This document shows positions 9,537 through 20,270 of a stretch of DNA of 64,000 nucleotides, piece after piece. Source of the stretch: Teratosphaeria epicoccoides (lineage: Eukaryota; Ascomycota; Dothideomycetes; Mycosphaerellales; Teratosphaeriaceae). A program made the position numbers and the translations under genes. The notes under the pieces were generated by a model. It was not told where the DNA came from. It was given only the letters and a program-made list of their open reading frames with translations, and ran no database searches. How positions within the stretch are numbered: the stretch's first letter is position 1; every line of letters starts with the position of its first letter. The stretch is from positions 186,001-250,000 of the forward strand of contig JADDMT010000036.1 of assembly GCA_021401465.1 (NCBI GenBank), in the 5' to 3' direction.

Positions 9537-10775
9537 CTACTTCTTCAAAGCCTTCTGTGGCGACTTCTCATAAAGCTTTGACCACTTATCCCACTCCTTC
9601 GCCGCTTTGCCCATAACGCTCTTCAAGTCGTCCTTAGTCTCAGTAATCTCCCACTGCTCATCCTCCCAGTTCCTCTCCTCGCCTCCCTTCGCACTTGGCG
9701 TCCAGCCAATTGCCTCAAGCACCTGAGTCTCCATGGGCGTAGTGCCGGCACTTGGGAACAGCTTTGAGTCGCGCTGATGGCATTTTGCAGCTAGATACTG
9801 TTCCAACACCTCAAGACGTGGGCTTGGCGTGAAGTTCAGATTAAGCTTGTCCTCCTTCTCGCTTCCGAGATTGGTTGTAGATGACGTGAGACGCTTAGTG
9901 ACCGAGCGACTGGTCTTGGCGCCACGGATGCTGGCATACGCCCATACCGCGTCGATCTCGAGAAGTCCACCGAAGGGCCAGACCAGAGTTGCGAGAAGAT
10001 CAATGGCTGCTGAGACCGGCAGGAGACCTGTAGCGATCACCGCATCTCGCTCTGCCTTCGACTTTGAGCGCAACATTGTGTTGACGAACTCTTGCCTCAA
10101 TTGGTTTTGGTCAGTCGCCATTGAAGATGGATAGACGAGCAGCATCTCCTCAAGCTTGACCGTCGCCTTGGTCTCCTCGCCCTCGTGGTGTCCGTCCTCT
10201 GCGTGCTTATCAGGCTCCGAGGGGTTTGCGCTGATGCGATTCAGAAATTCCAGGTTGGCAGTCTTGGTTTGTGACATGCCCCAGTTGATGCCTTTGGTCA
10301 CCTTGCCCTTGATGCCCTTCCACGACTTAGTCTTATGATCGCCGGTCTTTGCCTCCCGGATCTCCTCCTCCCATTTGCGCTGGATTTTGTGGACCTTGCT
10401 CTCCTTCTCACCCTCTTTCGGCTTGTTGAGAGGCGGTGGTGGCGGAGTATAGATCAGGAACCGCTGTGGGATTGCATCGGTTGGAACATTGTGCAGTTTC
10501 GGCTTTGGAAAGGGCACAAGATATGCGACGAGCTTCTTGGGATCGCGGGTGTAGTGGATAGGGCTGGTGATATCTTGACCCTCGGCGGTCGAGCGTCGCG
10601 AGAGTCGTAACGGTGGAGGCGCATACTTTTGCTCCTGGCCGGCCGGAACGCTTTGATAATCGGCAGGATTGTACTGAGTCGGTTGCTGCTCCGTCCTTGG
10701 TGGCAGAGACGGCGCTTGCTCGTACTCATGCTGAGTTGCTGGGATCGTCATTTGTTCGTTATGAAAGTCTGCCAT
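9537..10775 (-). CDS. Conserved fungal protein of unknown function, possible membrane segment
   Basis: Single exon, 412 aa. The N-terminal 110 residues are rich in P, Q and Y (disordered, with a PPPPPLNKP run). A basic, charged region follows (KVHKIQRKWEEEIREAK), with a TKGINWGMSQTKTANLEFLNRIS block. The central hydrophobic segment AAIDLLATLVWPFGGLLEID lies at about residues 250-275, next to a conserved-looking AVWAYASIRG motif. The C-terminal part is charged and ends KSPQKALKK. I do not recognise a named family. The layout (disordered head, hydrophobic central stretch, basic tail) is that of fungal-specific proteins usually left as hypothetical. The hydrophobic segment may be membrane-embedded or a buried helix. 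The reading frame is long and its codons are uniform, so the gene is probably real. Confidence 0.75.
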   Translation of the reverse strand: MADFHNEQMTIPATQHEYEQAPSLPPRTEQQPTQYNPADYQSVPAGQEQKYAPPPLRLSRRSTAEGQDITSPIHYTRDPKKLVAYLVPFPKPKLHNVPTDAIPQRFLIYTPPPPPLNKPKEGEKESKVHKIQRKWEEEIREAKTGDHKTKSWKGIKGKVTKGINWGMSQTKTANLEFLNRISANPSEPDKHAEDGHHEGEETKATVKLEEMLLVYPSSMATDQNQLRQEFVNTMLRSKSKAERDAVIATGLLPVSAAIDLLATLVWPFGGLLEIDAVWAYASIRGAKTSRSVTKRLTSSTTNLGSEKEDKLNLNFTPSPRLEVLEQYLAAKCHQRDSKLFPSAGTTPMETQVLEAIGWTPSAKGGEERNWEDEQWEITETKDDLKSVMGKAAKEWDKWSKLYEKSPQKALKK

Positions 10776-11786
10776 TTTGATATTGTTTCGGGAGATCCAA
10801 GGGAGATAATTAAGAGCAATCTGAAGCAGGGAATGTGCGAGATCTTACACTTGACCTTCTGCTTTTGTGGTACACCTAGCTGCCGCGTGCGTGGCATCGG
10901 GCCACCTGGATGACGTCGTGGGCCGATTGCGCATGCCCAGTTTGCGTGTCCCATCGGTTCCTGCAATATCATTATCAATACCTGAATCTTGATGGATTAA
11001 GAACTCTGATCGGCAGGTCTGGAGGTCGTGGTGCGTCGCGTCAAAAACCTGAAGTAACGCATCAGGACCGCATCACTACCATGGTGGGAAAGGAGTCGCT
11101 CAGCTTCAGGCTTTGACGAAGACATAGTCGGAATATAATAATGAGGGCGCAATGAATTGCGTACAGCCTGATGTTAAGATTGCTCGATATTGAAATCTCT
11201 TTGCAGAGAGGACGACAGTACGAACTCATTGAACATGGACAATTGAGCCGCATACAAGCTTGGCCTTGGATAATCAATCTTGGATAGTTGCCCAGGTGAT
11301 CTTACAAACCTCTTGGCTACACGTCAGGGCTGCTGTGCCTCACCTTCGTTGCAACCATTCTCCTTGGTCGGGTAAATACCAATTATACCGCGATCTGCTC
11401 GACGGATTTCCCCACTAGCACGTTGGCCAGGGTCTACGGCCTGAGAATCCTTCGCTCCTTCGCTTGCTCGCTACCGCTGTTGTCAGTCTCTGTGGCCTGG
11501 AGACGAGGCGATGATTATCAGTTGCTTCTCTTCACATTCCATGCTCGCCAAAGCCATATGCCGAGCGACGGGATCCTTGATGTGATCACTGCTGAGACTA
11601 CAGCACGCCCTTCTGGGCAACCTTGGGAGTCTGCGGAGTAGCAGCTGACGGCAATTGCCTCAAACCTTCGTTAGTAGGCAGAGATAAATCTTGTTTCATG
11701 CAGCAGATAAAGTTTCGAGGGGTGCTCTCACAGCCTTGGGCGATCTGCCCTAGAGAACTAGCAAGAAGCTGAGCACGGCGGTGTTG
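10776..11786. other. Divergent intergenic region
   Basis: About 1 kb lies between the unknown protein (-) and the methyltransferase (+). The open frames here are short and lack domains. The right end carries the TATA element listed below. Confidence 0.4.
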
Positions 11787-11795
11787 TATATAAAA
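11787..11795 (+). promoter_or_regulatory. TATA box of methyltransferase gene
   Basis: TATATAAAA stands 77 bp upstream of the proposed ATG at 11872. The spacing fits a TATA-driven promoter with a short 5' UTR. Confidence 0.5.
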
Positions 11796-11871
11796 GTCTG
11801 TCAAGACGTCTGTGCCGGCAGTATGCGACTGGAGTCGCAAGGCAGTGCTAATGTCGCTTTCGAAGTCCAGA

Positions 11872-12793
11872 ATGGACTCAGATAGCCACACATATCACCT
11901 CCCCGAATCCAATACGTAAGCTCAATCCGCTTCTGCAGCAACAGTCCTTCGATACTGACCGAAAGTCCAGAGCTCCAGAACTCGCGCGTCTCACCGAACA
12001 AGCCGCCGCCCTCCACGATTTGATGCATGGTAACATCTTCTTCCATGCTCCGCTCGATGCAACACCCAAACGTATCTTGGATGTAGGCTGCGGAACAGGC
12101 GTGACTTGTCTGGAACTGGCGCAGAAGTACCCATCCGCAGAAGTCTACGGAGTCGACCTGTCTTGCGCATTCACAGCCATAAGCAACTCTGGACCACTCC
12201 CAGAAAACTTGCACTTCATCCAAGGAGACATTTGGAAGCTCATCGAAGCAAAACAGGCACCCTTCAACCCAGGCGGCTTTGACTTCGTCTTCAGCAGGCT
12301 CTTGATCCTCGGAGTCGCAGACTGGCCTGCCCACATCGCAGTCTTATCAAACCTGGCAGCCCCAAACGGCTACATAGAGCTTCACGAAGTCGATATGGAC
12401 TTTTACTCCCCCTCGTCGCCCACGGATCCGCTCCCGGTGTCTTTCCAGAAAGCTTTGAAACAAGACTTCGCCGTCTCCGGGCTCGATTACAACGCAGGCC
12501 GAAACCTGAGTGAATGCATGAAAGCCACACCTGGTCTCGCGGACGTAGAAACGCAATATTATAGATCATTGTGTATTCCAGAGGGCGCGTCGAAGGCTGA
12601 GCGCCGCATGGCAGAGTACATGAACAAGATATATGTTTCGTTTATTGGGATGATGATAGAGACGCTTGGTACCAAGGCGGGAAGGAATGAGGAGGAGCGG
12701 AAAATACTGAAGGAGGGACTCTCGGCTGAGCATGAGAGATTCGAGCCAGGGACGCACGTGCGGTTTTGGGTGTCTTGGACGAGGAAGGAGTAG
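11872..12793 (+). CDS. SAM-dependent methyltransferase, LaeA/UMTA-like
   Basis: Exons are 11872-11915 and 11971-12793 with a 55-nt intron (11916-11970), giving 288 aa. The first exon encodes MDSDSHTYHLPESN, close to the YxLPESxxE start of LaeA-like class I methyltransferases. After splicing it runs into ELARLTEQAAALHDLMHG and the APLD...RILDVGCGTGVTCLEL SAM-binding motif I. The acidic GVDLS then follows, with an FDFVFSRLLILGVADWP block. The C-terminal half carries the ELHEVDMDFYSP motif after strand 4. These proteins methylate small molecules or proteins, and a few members act as secondary-metabolism regulators; this copy cannot be assigned to LaeA itself. The start was chosen because it supplies the family N terminus and sits behind a TATA box. 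No biosynthetic core enzyme is adjacent. Confidence 0.85.
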
Positions 12794-13046
12794 ATTTCGT
12801 GCCAAGGTGCTGCACTATTGCTCAGTGAGTGCGGCGGTCTAAATCACGGCTGACCCAGTTCGGCGAATTGTTAGAGATACAAGTAGCTACAAGTCGCCGG
12901 TGCGGTGGCATGCAGGTACTGATAATTGCGGGATCGCAGTAAAAGATCGGGAAAGTGTTCGTGACTGGTCTGCAATGTTTTTGTGAGGTACTGGCATCTG
13001 AGCCTGTAGAAGACGTGATTTGTTAAGTCCCTGGTGCCGTTTGCAA

Positions 13047-14413
13047 TCACAAGAAGTGCTGGATCGCACCTTCTGGAATACCACCATCAGCGTCTTTGTA
13101 CTGCAAAGCCTTCTCCGCCTCCTTGTAAACATCATACGAGAAGAAGAATTTCTGAATGGGCTCATTCCATCCATACGCATCTTGCGACAGCAAGTCTCCC
13201 TTCCAGTATTTCCTGACTTTCTCAAGCACCTCCCCTTTGTTATAATACATCATCGCATTGCTGAATAATTGTGTCACGTTGTCTCTCGGCAAGCGAAATT
13301 GGTTGAATAGATCAAGACGCTTCTCAACACTCTCTTCGGGTCCCCAATTGGCAAAGAATACTTCCAACGTGGCTGCGTCTTCGAGGCCCATGCTACCACC
13401 TTGGGCGTGTGTGGGTTGCATAGGATGTGCGGCATCGCCAATGATTGCAACTTTCCCGTTGACTATCCTTGGCAGGATATCCCGCTGACCGATCACGTAG
13501 CATTTCATTGTCGGAGCATGCTTAATCATGGTGTGCCAAAAAGGATTGATGTTCGGTATGACTTCCAGACAGTCTTCGATGGTAGCTGGTGAGCTCCAAT
13601 CCTCTGCGTCCGCTTGATGCGGCTTCGTGAAGTGGACGACTGCGAGGTTCATGATCTCGTCATTGCGGCAAGGATAACACATGAGGAAGACGCCTGTCTC
13701 GCGATCAATAGTAGTGACAAAACCTGAACCTTGATTCTCAAACATAGGTCGGATCGTAGGATCGCTCATGAGTCGGTCCATAGGGATGAGTGTACGGTAG
13801 ATCGAGCGGCCAGTCTTGCCCGACGGAATGTCTTCGCCGCATACTTCCTTGACAAATTTGCTCTGTGGGCGCGTCTCAGCATTCAGAACGGTGTAACCAG
13901 GCGCGGAGAGCTCACCTTGATACCATCAGCAATTATGATGAGATCCTTCTGCACAGTATCACCATCTTCAAATATCAACGTGCCTTTCTCACAGTCTACA
14001 CTGACAGCCTGCTTCCCTAATTTGCTTTGCACGCCAGCCTCAACAGCTAACCTCCGCATCTCTTCGTGCAAATCGACCCGATGGAAGGCATTAAAGTTGT
14101 GATCGTACTTCTCAGACACATGCGTGAAGTCGACGGGTGCAACATCAAGCTCGAGAGTGTGAGGATCAACTCGCCGCCATTGCTTCTTCAGCGTTTCGCC
14201 AGCCCTCTTTGCATCAAACCCCCAATGGTTCAGTATCAAATTGGAATTTGGAGTCATGGTGACTGCAGCCCCAATCTCATTCGTGAAATTGCTTCTCTCG
14301 TAAATTGAAACATCGTGACCCGCACGCCGTAGAGCAATAGCTGCGCCGAGCCCAGCAATTCCAGCGCCAACAACTGCACAGCTCAGAATTGTGTTCGCGT
14401 CGATTGAGCCCAT
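13047..14413 (-). CDS. FAD-dependent monooxygenase, salicylate hydroxylase-like
   Basis: Minus-strand exons 13916-14413 and 13047-13862, with a 53-nt intron (13863-13915), encode 437 aa. Motifs in order are the Rossmann GAGIAGLGAAIALRRAGH with the acidic YERS, the DG motif in IIADGIKSKF (created by the splice), and the second FAD motif AIIGDAAHPMQPTHAQGG with GLEDAATL. This is the group A flavoprotein monooxygenase pattern of salicylate 1-monooxygenase and 6-hydroxynicotinate monooxygenase. The expected reaction is NAD(P)H- and O2-dependent hydroxylation of a small aromatic acid; the actual substrate is unknown. The cytosol is likely, as there is no targeting signal. The gene is convergent with the methyltransferase. 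An alternative acceptor 12 nt upstream would add TRPQ, but the IKSKF junction matches family members better. Confidence 0.88.
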
Positions 14414-15015
14414 CCTGTCCCTGTATCACGTCGGAGTCTGTGCTCAGACTGTGGGCCAGGTGCGTCGTGTTGTGCGCCGAACGACGTCAGCGACGGAGCT
14501 CGCGTGCACTCCAAAAGCCGTAGTGACCTTACTTCGGGTCCAAATCGATTCAAGCAGAGCAGTAAAGTGAACCGCGTCAATACTCGTGCGGCGTCCAGTG
14601 GCTAAATGCGCGTCCTAAGAGCTGCAAGTCGAATGTGGGGTGACCCCGAATAAGGGTAGCCAACCCACACCATCCTAACCATACTTTGCCGCGGTGTCGG
14701 GTTCTGCGACAGAGCGCTTAACAGAGCGCAAGCTTAGCCGATTGGTATGTTCCCAGTCGTCGCACGGTGGCTGTTCGAATCATCCTATAATCAAGTGCGT
14801 ACAGTGGTGGATTCGCGTCCTGGGAGTCACATTGTCAAGACTCCGGGCTAGATCAAAAGCAATGATCACAAGCTTTGCTTGCTTGATTCCAGTGTTCCAT
14901 CGTGCATCAGCCGTAAGAGTCGACGCTGCGGGTCGCCTGCCCAGCCTATTGGTCTGACTTTCTTGGCTGATAAGTAGGATGGCAGTCTCCCAGCATGAAG
15001 GCCTAGCTGAGGGTT
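14414..15015. other. Intergenic, no gene seen
   Basis: Upstream region of the FAD monooxygenase and 3' region of the RNase P subunit gene. A stretch near 14735-14790 has weak resemblance to Pol III A and B boxes but does not fold as a tRNA (see rejected items). Confidence 0.4.
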
Positions 15016-15630
15016 TCAATCTGCATGCTGACCAACTGCTAGGCTTTCATCTTTTGGTGCAAGTCTTGCAGCCTTTTTCTGCTGCCGCTTGGCGCCGATT
15101 GGAAATCGCTTCGTCGCTCCGCAAGTGCTGCATTCGAGGACCAGTAACTCAGCCCACGGCTTGCTTCCTTCCCTTGATCTGTTTTCATGCCGCTCGATGC
15201 ATGTCCGACCTTCGATCAGGGCAGTGCTGCATCTTCTGCAGATACTGTTTTTGACATCACGTGGCAGTCGGATTACTGCTTTGTGAGCAATTTGTCGAAT
15301 ATGAGAGACGTAATACGAATGCAGGCCTGCTCGCTTGAAGGATATTAGGGCTTCACGTGAAGCAGTCTGACCAGCAACGTGGTCAGTAGCTAGTGATCCC
15401 GATAGTAGACTTGAGAGAGGCCGCTCCGCTTGCTTGCCTCGCGCCCCGACATCATGGTCCGCAGACTCGCTGATGGTGTAAGTCGCTTCCTTCGCGTCTG
15501 CGCGGGATACAACGCTAGGAGTAATATCATGCGCTTGCTGCGCAATGAAGATAGCAGCTTGGTGAAGATAGGCGATCCGGGAGTGAAGATGTCTGTTTGG
15601 CACGCTACCTTTGCCTTTCCCTTTTGCCAT
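15016..15630 (-). CDS. RNase P/MRP protein subunit, Rpr2/Rpp21 family
   Basis: Single exon, 204 aa. It begins with a basic MAKGKGKG leader and a helix (HSRIAYLHQAAIFIAQQA) typical of the Rpr2/Rpp21 N-terminal helices. A variable insert follows, then YYVSHIRQIAHKAVIRLPRDVKNSICRRC. The zinc ribbon is formed by CRRC and a second pair, CSTC, in LLVLECSTCGATKRFPIG. The tail is basic. The family binds the RNA of nuclear RNase P and acts in 5' processing of pre-tRNA; in fungi close relatives (Snm1) serve RNase MRP. Sequence alone does not separate these two. The insert between helix and ribbon is longer than in the yeast protein. Confidence 0.85.
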   Translation of the reverse strand: MAKGKGKGSVPNRHLHSRIAYLHQAAIFIAQQAHDITPSVVSRADAKEATYTISESADHDVGARGKQAERPLSSLLSGSLATDHVAGQTASREALISFKRAGLHSYYVSHIRQIAHKAVIRLPRDVKNSICRRCSTALIEGRTCIERHENRSREGSKPWAELLVLECSTCGATKRFPIGAKRQQKKAARLAPKDESLAVGQHAD

Positions 15631-16121
15631 GGCTGAGTGTCATCACCTTTGGCCGTGATGTCCGTGTCCTTCTCTGGTTGTGCGCTTTAAATTGGGGCCA
15701 TGCATTCCATTTACATAGACGTGGCTAGATGAGCTCCGCGCCGTGCCTGTATCGAAGGTCTGCATTCGTGTTCAAACAACTTGCTTTCATCTGCATCTTG
15801 CATGTCGCCTGTGAATGTATGCGACCAGGCAAGTGAAGCACAGGCCACGATCACTCAGCCTGCCCGAAGCCGGTTTAGCGTCACGCACGGTCGCTACTGT
15901 TCCAACCAGAACTGCGAGCAATTGTGTTCCTGTTCGCATCAGCAACCACCTCCATCAAGAATCTTCCGCCAAAACATCTCCGCAGACCTTTGCTGCGACA
16001 CCTGACAATAGCCTCGCCAAGGCCGGTGACAGTACCTTGGACAGTGTAGACACGACGCGCTGCAGTCAGCCTGCAGCCTCAGACGACAGCTTTCGACAAC
16101 TAACTCTCAACTTCATTTAAC
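15631..16121. promoter_or_regulatory. Divergent promoter region, RNase P subunit / SUB2
   Basis: About 490 bp lie between two divergent starts. Pyrimidine-rich stretches precede the SUB2 ATG. A 5' UTR intron for SUB2 cannot be excluded. Confidence 0.4.
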
Positions 16122-18114
16122 ATGTCTGCCGGCGAAGAGGACCTCATCGACTACGATGACGAGGAGATACAGCCAACCACCGCGACGAACGGAGCCGCAG
16201 CGGCAGACGGCGAGAAGAAGGGCGACGTCGCTGGCGCCCAAGGTAAAGGCTCTTATGTCGGTATTCACAGCACGTCGTTCCGGGATTTACTCCTCAAGCC
16301 GGAGATCATGAAGGCCATCACAGACTGCGGTTTCGAGCATCCATCTGAGGGTTAGTCACACATCTTTCCAAGCCGCGCGTCCTTCTTCAACCAGCGAGCG
16401 GGAGAGCGTCCGTCCAGAAACAGCCAGCAAGAACATGATGTCTGCAGCGGAGGGAAGACCAAAACAGATTTAGAACAATAGATGAGGTTGCGTCGTGAAG
16501 CCGAGTTGCCAGCGTTGATGCGCTTGTCGCATGCGCACAGCGAGGAGGCGAGGAGGCGAGGAGGTGAGGAGAAGACCCCATTCGACAGCCGTCACTGCAC
16601 GTTTCGTTGAGAGGCCTGGCCCCGACATCTGCTATGGGAGGCAGCGTATCCGCAGGAAGGGCCGGAAGGCACCAGAGTGCCTGCTTACGAGCGGACTCGC
16701 GGACATGGCACGGTCAGGGGTTGCTTGGAAGAGACGGAAGAGTTGGAGCTCTTTTGCTTGGCTTGGAGTCACGTTTGTTTGGGAAGGAAGATGTGCTCTC
16801 ATCGCATTTTGGACGGACGCTCGGCTCGCTCGCTCGCTCGCCTGCATATACTTTACGTTTCGATTGGACTCTAACTTCATCCTCGTACAGTCCAGCAAGT
16901 TTGCATTCCGCAGGCGATTGTCGGTACGGACATCCTGTGTCAAGCCAAATCTGGTCTCGGAAAGACCGCCGTCTTCGTCATTTCGACCCTCCAGCAGATT
17001 GACCCGGTCCCGGGCGAGGCGTCGGTGCTGGTCATGTGTCATACCCGTGAACTGGCCTTCCAGATCAAGAATGAGTACAACCGCTTCACCAAGTATATGC
17101 CCGAGGTCAAGACTGCTGTGTTCTATGGCGGCACCGACATCAAGGAAGACGAAAAGCTCCTCGCCAACAAGGAGACTCATCCCAATGTCGTCGTTGCTAC
17201 ACCTGGCCGTCTCAATGCACTTGTCCGCGAGAAGAAGCTGCGTCTTGGCTCGATCAAATTCTTCGTCCTTGACGAGTGCGACAAGATGCTTGATCAGATT
17301 GGTATGTCAAGAAATGCTGAAATGCTTGGACAAGACGTTAACACAATGCAGACATGCGTCGTGACGTGCAAGAGATCTTCCGCGCCACACCACAAGTCAA
17401 GCAGGTCATGATGTTTTCAGCCACGCTCGCGGACAGCACGAAGCCTATCTGCAAGAAGTTCATGAAGAACCCTCTCGAGCTTTTTGTGGACGATGACAGG
17501 AAGCTGACCCTCCACGGTCTCCGCCAGTACTACTGCAAGCTCTCAGAGGCTGAGAAGAACAGACGTCTGAACGATCTCCTGGACGAGCTGACCTACAACC
17601 AAGTCATCATCTTCGTCAAGTCGACCGTGCGTGCCAATGAGCTGGCCAAGCTCCTCGCGGAGTGCAACTTCCCGGCTACGGCCGTCCACTCTGGTCTCAG
17701 CCAGCCCGAGCGGTAAGCGTTAATGATGGATGCTTTTCTGAGCACGTCACTGACTACCATTCCAGTATCAAGCGCTACCAGGACTTTAAGGCGTTCAAGC
17801 ACCGCATTTGTGTTAGCACCGACGTTTTCGGCCGTGGTATCGATATCGAACGTATCAACGTTGCCGTCAACTATGACATGCCCGACTCGCCCGCCAACCC
17901 AGGTGGCGAGGACAAGGACAGCTTGGCCCAGTCTGCCGACACGTACCTGCACCGTGTCGGCCGTGCTGGTCGCTTCGGCACCAAGGGTGTGGCTGTCAGT
18001 TTCGTGAGCAGCGAGCGTGACGAGGCTGTGCTGAAGGAAATCGAGAGACGCTTCGAGAAGAAGATCGAGGAGTACCCGGCTGGAGGTGTTGGCGTGGAAG
18101 TGATGGGCGACTAA
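16122..18114 (+). CDS. SUB2: DEAD-box RNA helicase Sub2 (UAP56/DDX39)
   Basis: Four exons (16122-16350, 16891-17301, 17352-17712, 17766-18114) give 449 aa. Introns are 540, 50 and 53 nt. Splicing restores the exact family text: EHPSE-VQQVCIPQAI, DECDKMLDQI-DMRRDVQEIF and SGLSQPER-IKRYQDFK. Motifs are Q-motif region, Walker A AKSGLGKTAV, TPGRL, DECD (rather than DEAD, diagnostic of Sub2/UAP56), SAT in MFSATL, GRGIDIERIN, and HRVGRAGRFG. The acidic N terminus (EEDLIDYDDEE) is also typical. Sub2 is the ATPase of the TREX complex, needed for spliceosome assembly and nuclear mRNA export. The long first intron is unusual for this compact genome and is discussed in the findings. Confidence 0.97.
16541..16571. 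repeat. GAGGAGGC-type tandem repeat in SUB2 intron 1
   Basis: An 8-bp purine-rich unit (GAGGAGGC and variants) is repeated about four times inside the long SUB2 intron. Confidence 0.7.
16819..16842. repeat. CTCG tetranucleotide repeat in SUB2 intron 1
   Basis: A run of about five CTCG/GCTC units lies about 50 bp upstream of the intron 1 acceptor. Confidence 0.7.
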
Positions 18115-18570
18115 GTGCAGACGAAGCAGAGATCTTATCGACGACACGATGCGAAGCTAGCGAACAACACTAAACGCACAGGAGTCTGGGAACACGCCAG
18201 TCACCGACACGATGGTTCATCACGGGTATGCTAGTGTACTTTTAGATCGGTCAGCTTGAAAATGCTGATATTGGTTCATCAACTTCTTGTTCCCCGCTCC
18301 AAGTCCAAGATGTTGTTTTCGCTCCTTCGGAGCATGATTGTTGTCTCAAACACAGGTAGTCTACCTCAAAAATGCCTTGCGCACGGACGCAAGTCAGACG
18401 CGTTGACCTCGAAAGTCTGCATCTTTTTGCAAAACAATCAGCTGCGGAACACTTTCTCTGCACTTTCTTCACTCATTCAACAATGCATTGAAATATCTGG
18501 AAAGCCTCCAATTATAGGAAGAGCACTTCAAGGGCCGCAGCTCACCGGCTACGATACCCCGGCATCAGTC
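18115..18570. other. Intergenic region SUB2 / NUP53-like
   Basis: 3' UTR of SUB2 and upstream region of the nucleoporin gene. The nucleoporin frame is open back to 18256, so a longer N terminus is possible, but that part has no family resemblance. Confidence 0.4.
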
Positions 18571-19851
18571 ATGGATCGCTACAGACAGCACCCAAGAGGG
18601 CCGCAGATACATGCCGTACCTGACAGCGAGAAATGTGTCGACAATGGGAGGAAGCTGCCGTGGGCCTACGATACCGTCACGACTACAATCGCGTTGAACG
18701 ATGAGAGAAGCAGAGATCTGCCGGAGAAGGGACCATTTGGACGGGCATCAGGTCGCAGACGAGGGACGAGCAGGAGTCGCAGCAAGACTGCTGAGCCAGC
18801 GCAGCGCGAAGAGGACCGCGCGCGACTTGAGCAAATACGATGCGAGGATAAGGTCTTTGGCTCACTGGGCAGGAAAGCGGGCAAGGACGACCGCGGGCGA
18901 GAAGTACTTGGCGAAGTTGATCAAAATGCTGTAGCATCAGCAGATAAGGCACCGGCGGCCTTGGCCGGCAAGGTGGAGATGGACAGCGAGGCAACCGAGG
19001 TGATGCTGTTTGGCTTTGGCGATGACCTGCAGTGGGCTGCCATCGACTTCTACGAGCGCGTGTCGAACGGCGATATTTTGGAGGACTATGATCGCGTAGC
19101 CCCAGGTGTGAGGGGATACGAAGGAGTGGCAAGGTCATATTCAAGACGCGGCATGCGCAAGAGCCTGAGCAAAGCTGCAATAAAGAAGAAAAACACGTTC
19201 GCAGGAGGCGAGCACTGGATCAAGGTCACATTCTCGAGCAGAGCCGCAGCCGAGTTGGCCGTCGCAAGGGCGCCGCATATTGTAAGAGGCTACTTGGTGT
19301 TTGCAGAGCCTTGGCAAGGTCGCGGCCCGGCAAGAGACGAGGCGACTCCCGCTACCATGGAGGGTGCCATGGTCACCAGCGAGAGGGTGCCAGCGAGCTT
19401 TAGCACAAATACTTTGGGAGCGAGTCCAAACACCAGCCAAACTCTGGAGTCTGGTACGGAACATGGAACCCCGCCGCAGGGCCAATCACAATCACCTCCA
19501 CGACTGCCGTGGGGCAACATGGCATCAATGGCAACCGCAAGCGGCTTTGCCCCTGCTGGCACACAAGCTCAAAATGACCAACCACTTGTCCAGCGACCTG
19601 TCTCGACCATGTCTCGCGTCCAAGGAGCACGCCTTCAGCCATTGCTGCCGGCGGAGCAGGCGCTGATGCCGAAGCAGCCTAGGAAGAGTGTATTTGCTTG
19701 GATCGGAGGTAGCGAGCTCATTGGTAGCACAGTGCCAAGGAAGGAGGATGGGAGCTTCGACCGGGAAAAAGCGAGCTGGTATTGGTTGATCTTCTTCCTC
19801 ATCGACTCGATTTTGAGGACCGACTTCTGCGGGTTGCATGGGGACGAGTAG
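18571..19851 (+). CDS. Nucleoporin of the Nup53/Nup59/Nup35 family
   Basis: Single exon, 426 aa from the ATG at 18571 (MDRYRQHPRGPQ). The frame is open back to 18256. The central part carries a Nup35-type RRM: EVMLFGFGDDLQWAAIDFYE, a loop with tyrosines and basic residues, then HWIKVTFSSRAAAELAVARA and GYLVFAEPW. The C-terminal 30 residues (WYWLIFFLIDSILRTDFCGL) form the aromatic amphipathic/hydrophobic helix that Nup53 family proteins use to bind the inner nuclear membrane, followed by the conserved GxxGDE end. Between them is a low-complexity S/T/Q/P-rich linker. FG repeats are nearly absent. The inferred role is an inner-ring nucleoporin bridging scaffold and membrane. The start codon is the least certain part. 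Confidence 0.8.
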   Translation: MDRYRQHPRGPQIHAVPDSEKCVDNGRKLPWAYDTVTTTIALNDERSRDLPEKGPFGRASGRRRGTSRSRSKTAEPAQREEDRARLEQIRCEDKVFGSLGRKAGKDDRGREVLGEVDQNAVASADKAPAALAGKVEMDSEATEVMLFGFGDDLQWAAIDFYERVSNGDILEDYDRVAPGVRGYEGVARSYSRRGMRKSLSKAAIKKKNTFAGGEHWIKVTFSSRAAAELAVARAPHIVRGYLVFAEPWQGRGPARDEATPATMEGAMVTSERVPASFSTNTLGASPNTSQTLESGTEHGTPPQGQSQSPPRLPWGNMASMATASGFAPAGTQAQNDQPLVQRPVSTMSRVQGARLQPLLPAEQALMPKQPRKSVFAWIGGSELIGSTVPRKEDGSFDREKASWYWLIFFLIDSILRTDFCGLHGDE

Positions 19852-20270
19852 AGCATGAGCGACTGCATTGGGTTGTGGATGTTCGACTGCTCTTAGCGCG
19901 CCGTTCCGGTATGTTGCACGCTGTATGTAAATACCATGGCAGTCTGAGAGTGTGATGGTACGCACAAAGCGGTTGTCGAAGCGTGTCACCTTCTGCAGCA
20001 GGCTGATATATGCGGACTGACAGATTCACCCAGCTCACTGGATCGGCCTCCCTGCACCATCCTCCATGTCTGGCGGCGACTAGTACCTTCCAGGATTAGT
20101 AGCTGAGCCAGACGAATCTAGAACACTCAGAACGCAGTTTGTCTATGAGAGGTCTTTGCCTTACTACGCGTTGGCCATCTACAAAGGCTGTCCAACCATC
20201 TCACCTGACGATCTGACAACACGATCGACACCCAGAGAATACCAAAGTAGCAGATCGAGAACATAACAAG
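19852..20270. other. Intergenic before the IFI6/ISG12-like array
   Basis: No coding region was recognised. This is the presumed 3' end of the nucleoporin gene and promoter of the first array member. Confidence 0.4.

Noticed and set aside
14690..14800. tRNA-like A box and B box (TAGCCGATTGG..., TGTTCGAATCA)
   Set aside because: The T stem has a mismatch, no anticodon arm or acceptor stem forms, and the spacing is too short for a tRNA.
16531..17364. 277-codon open frame across SUB2 intron 1 and exon 2
   Set aside because: It is a shadow frame over the conserved SUB2 exon and a low-complexity intron.
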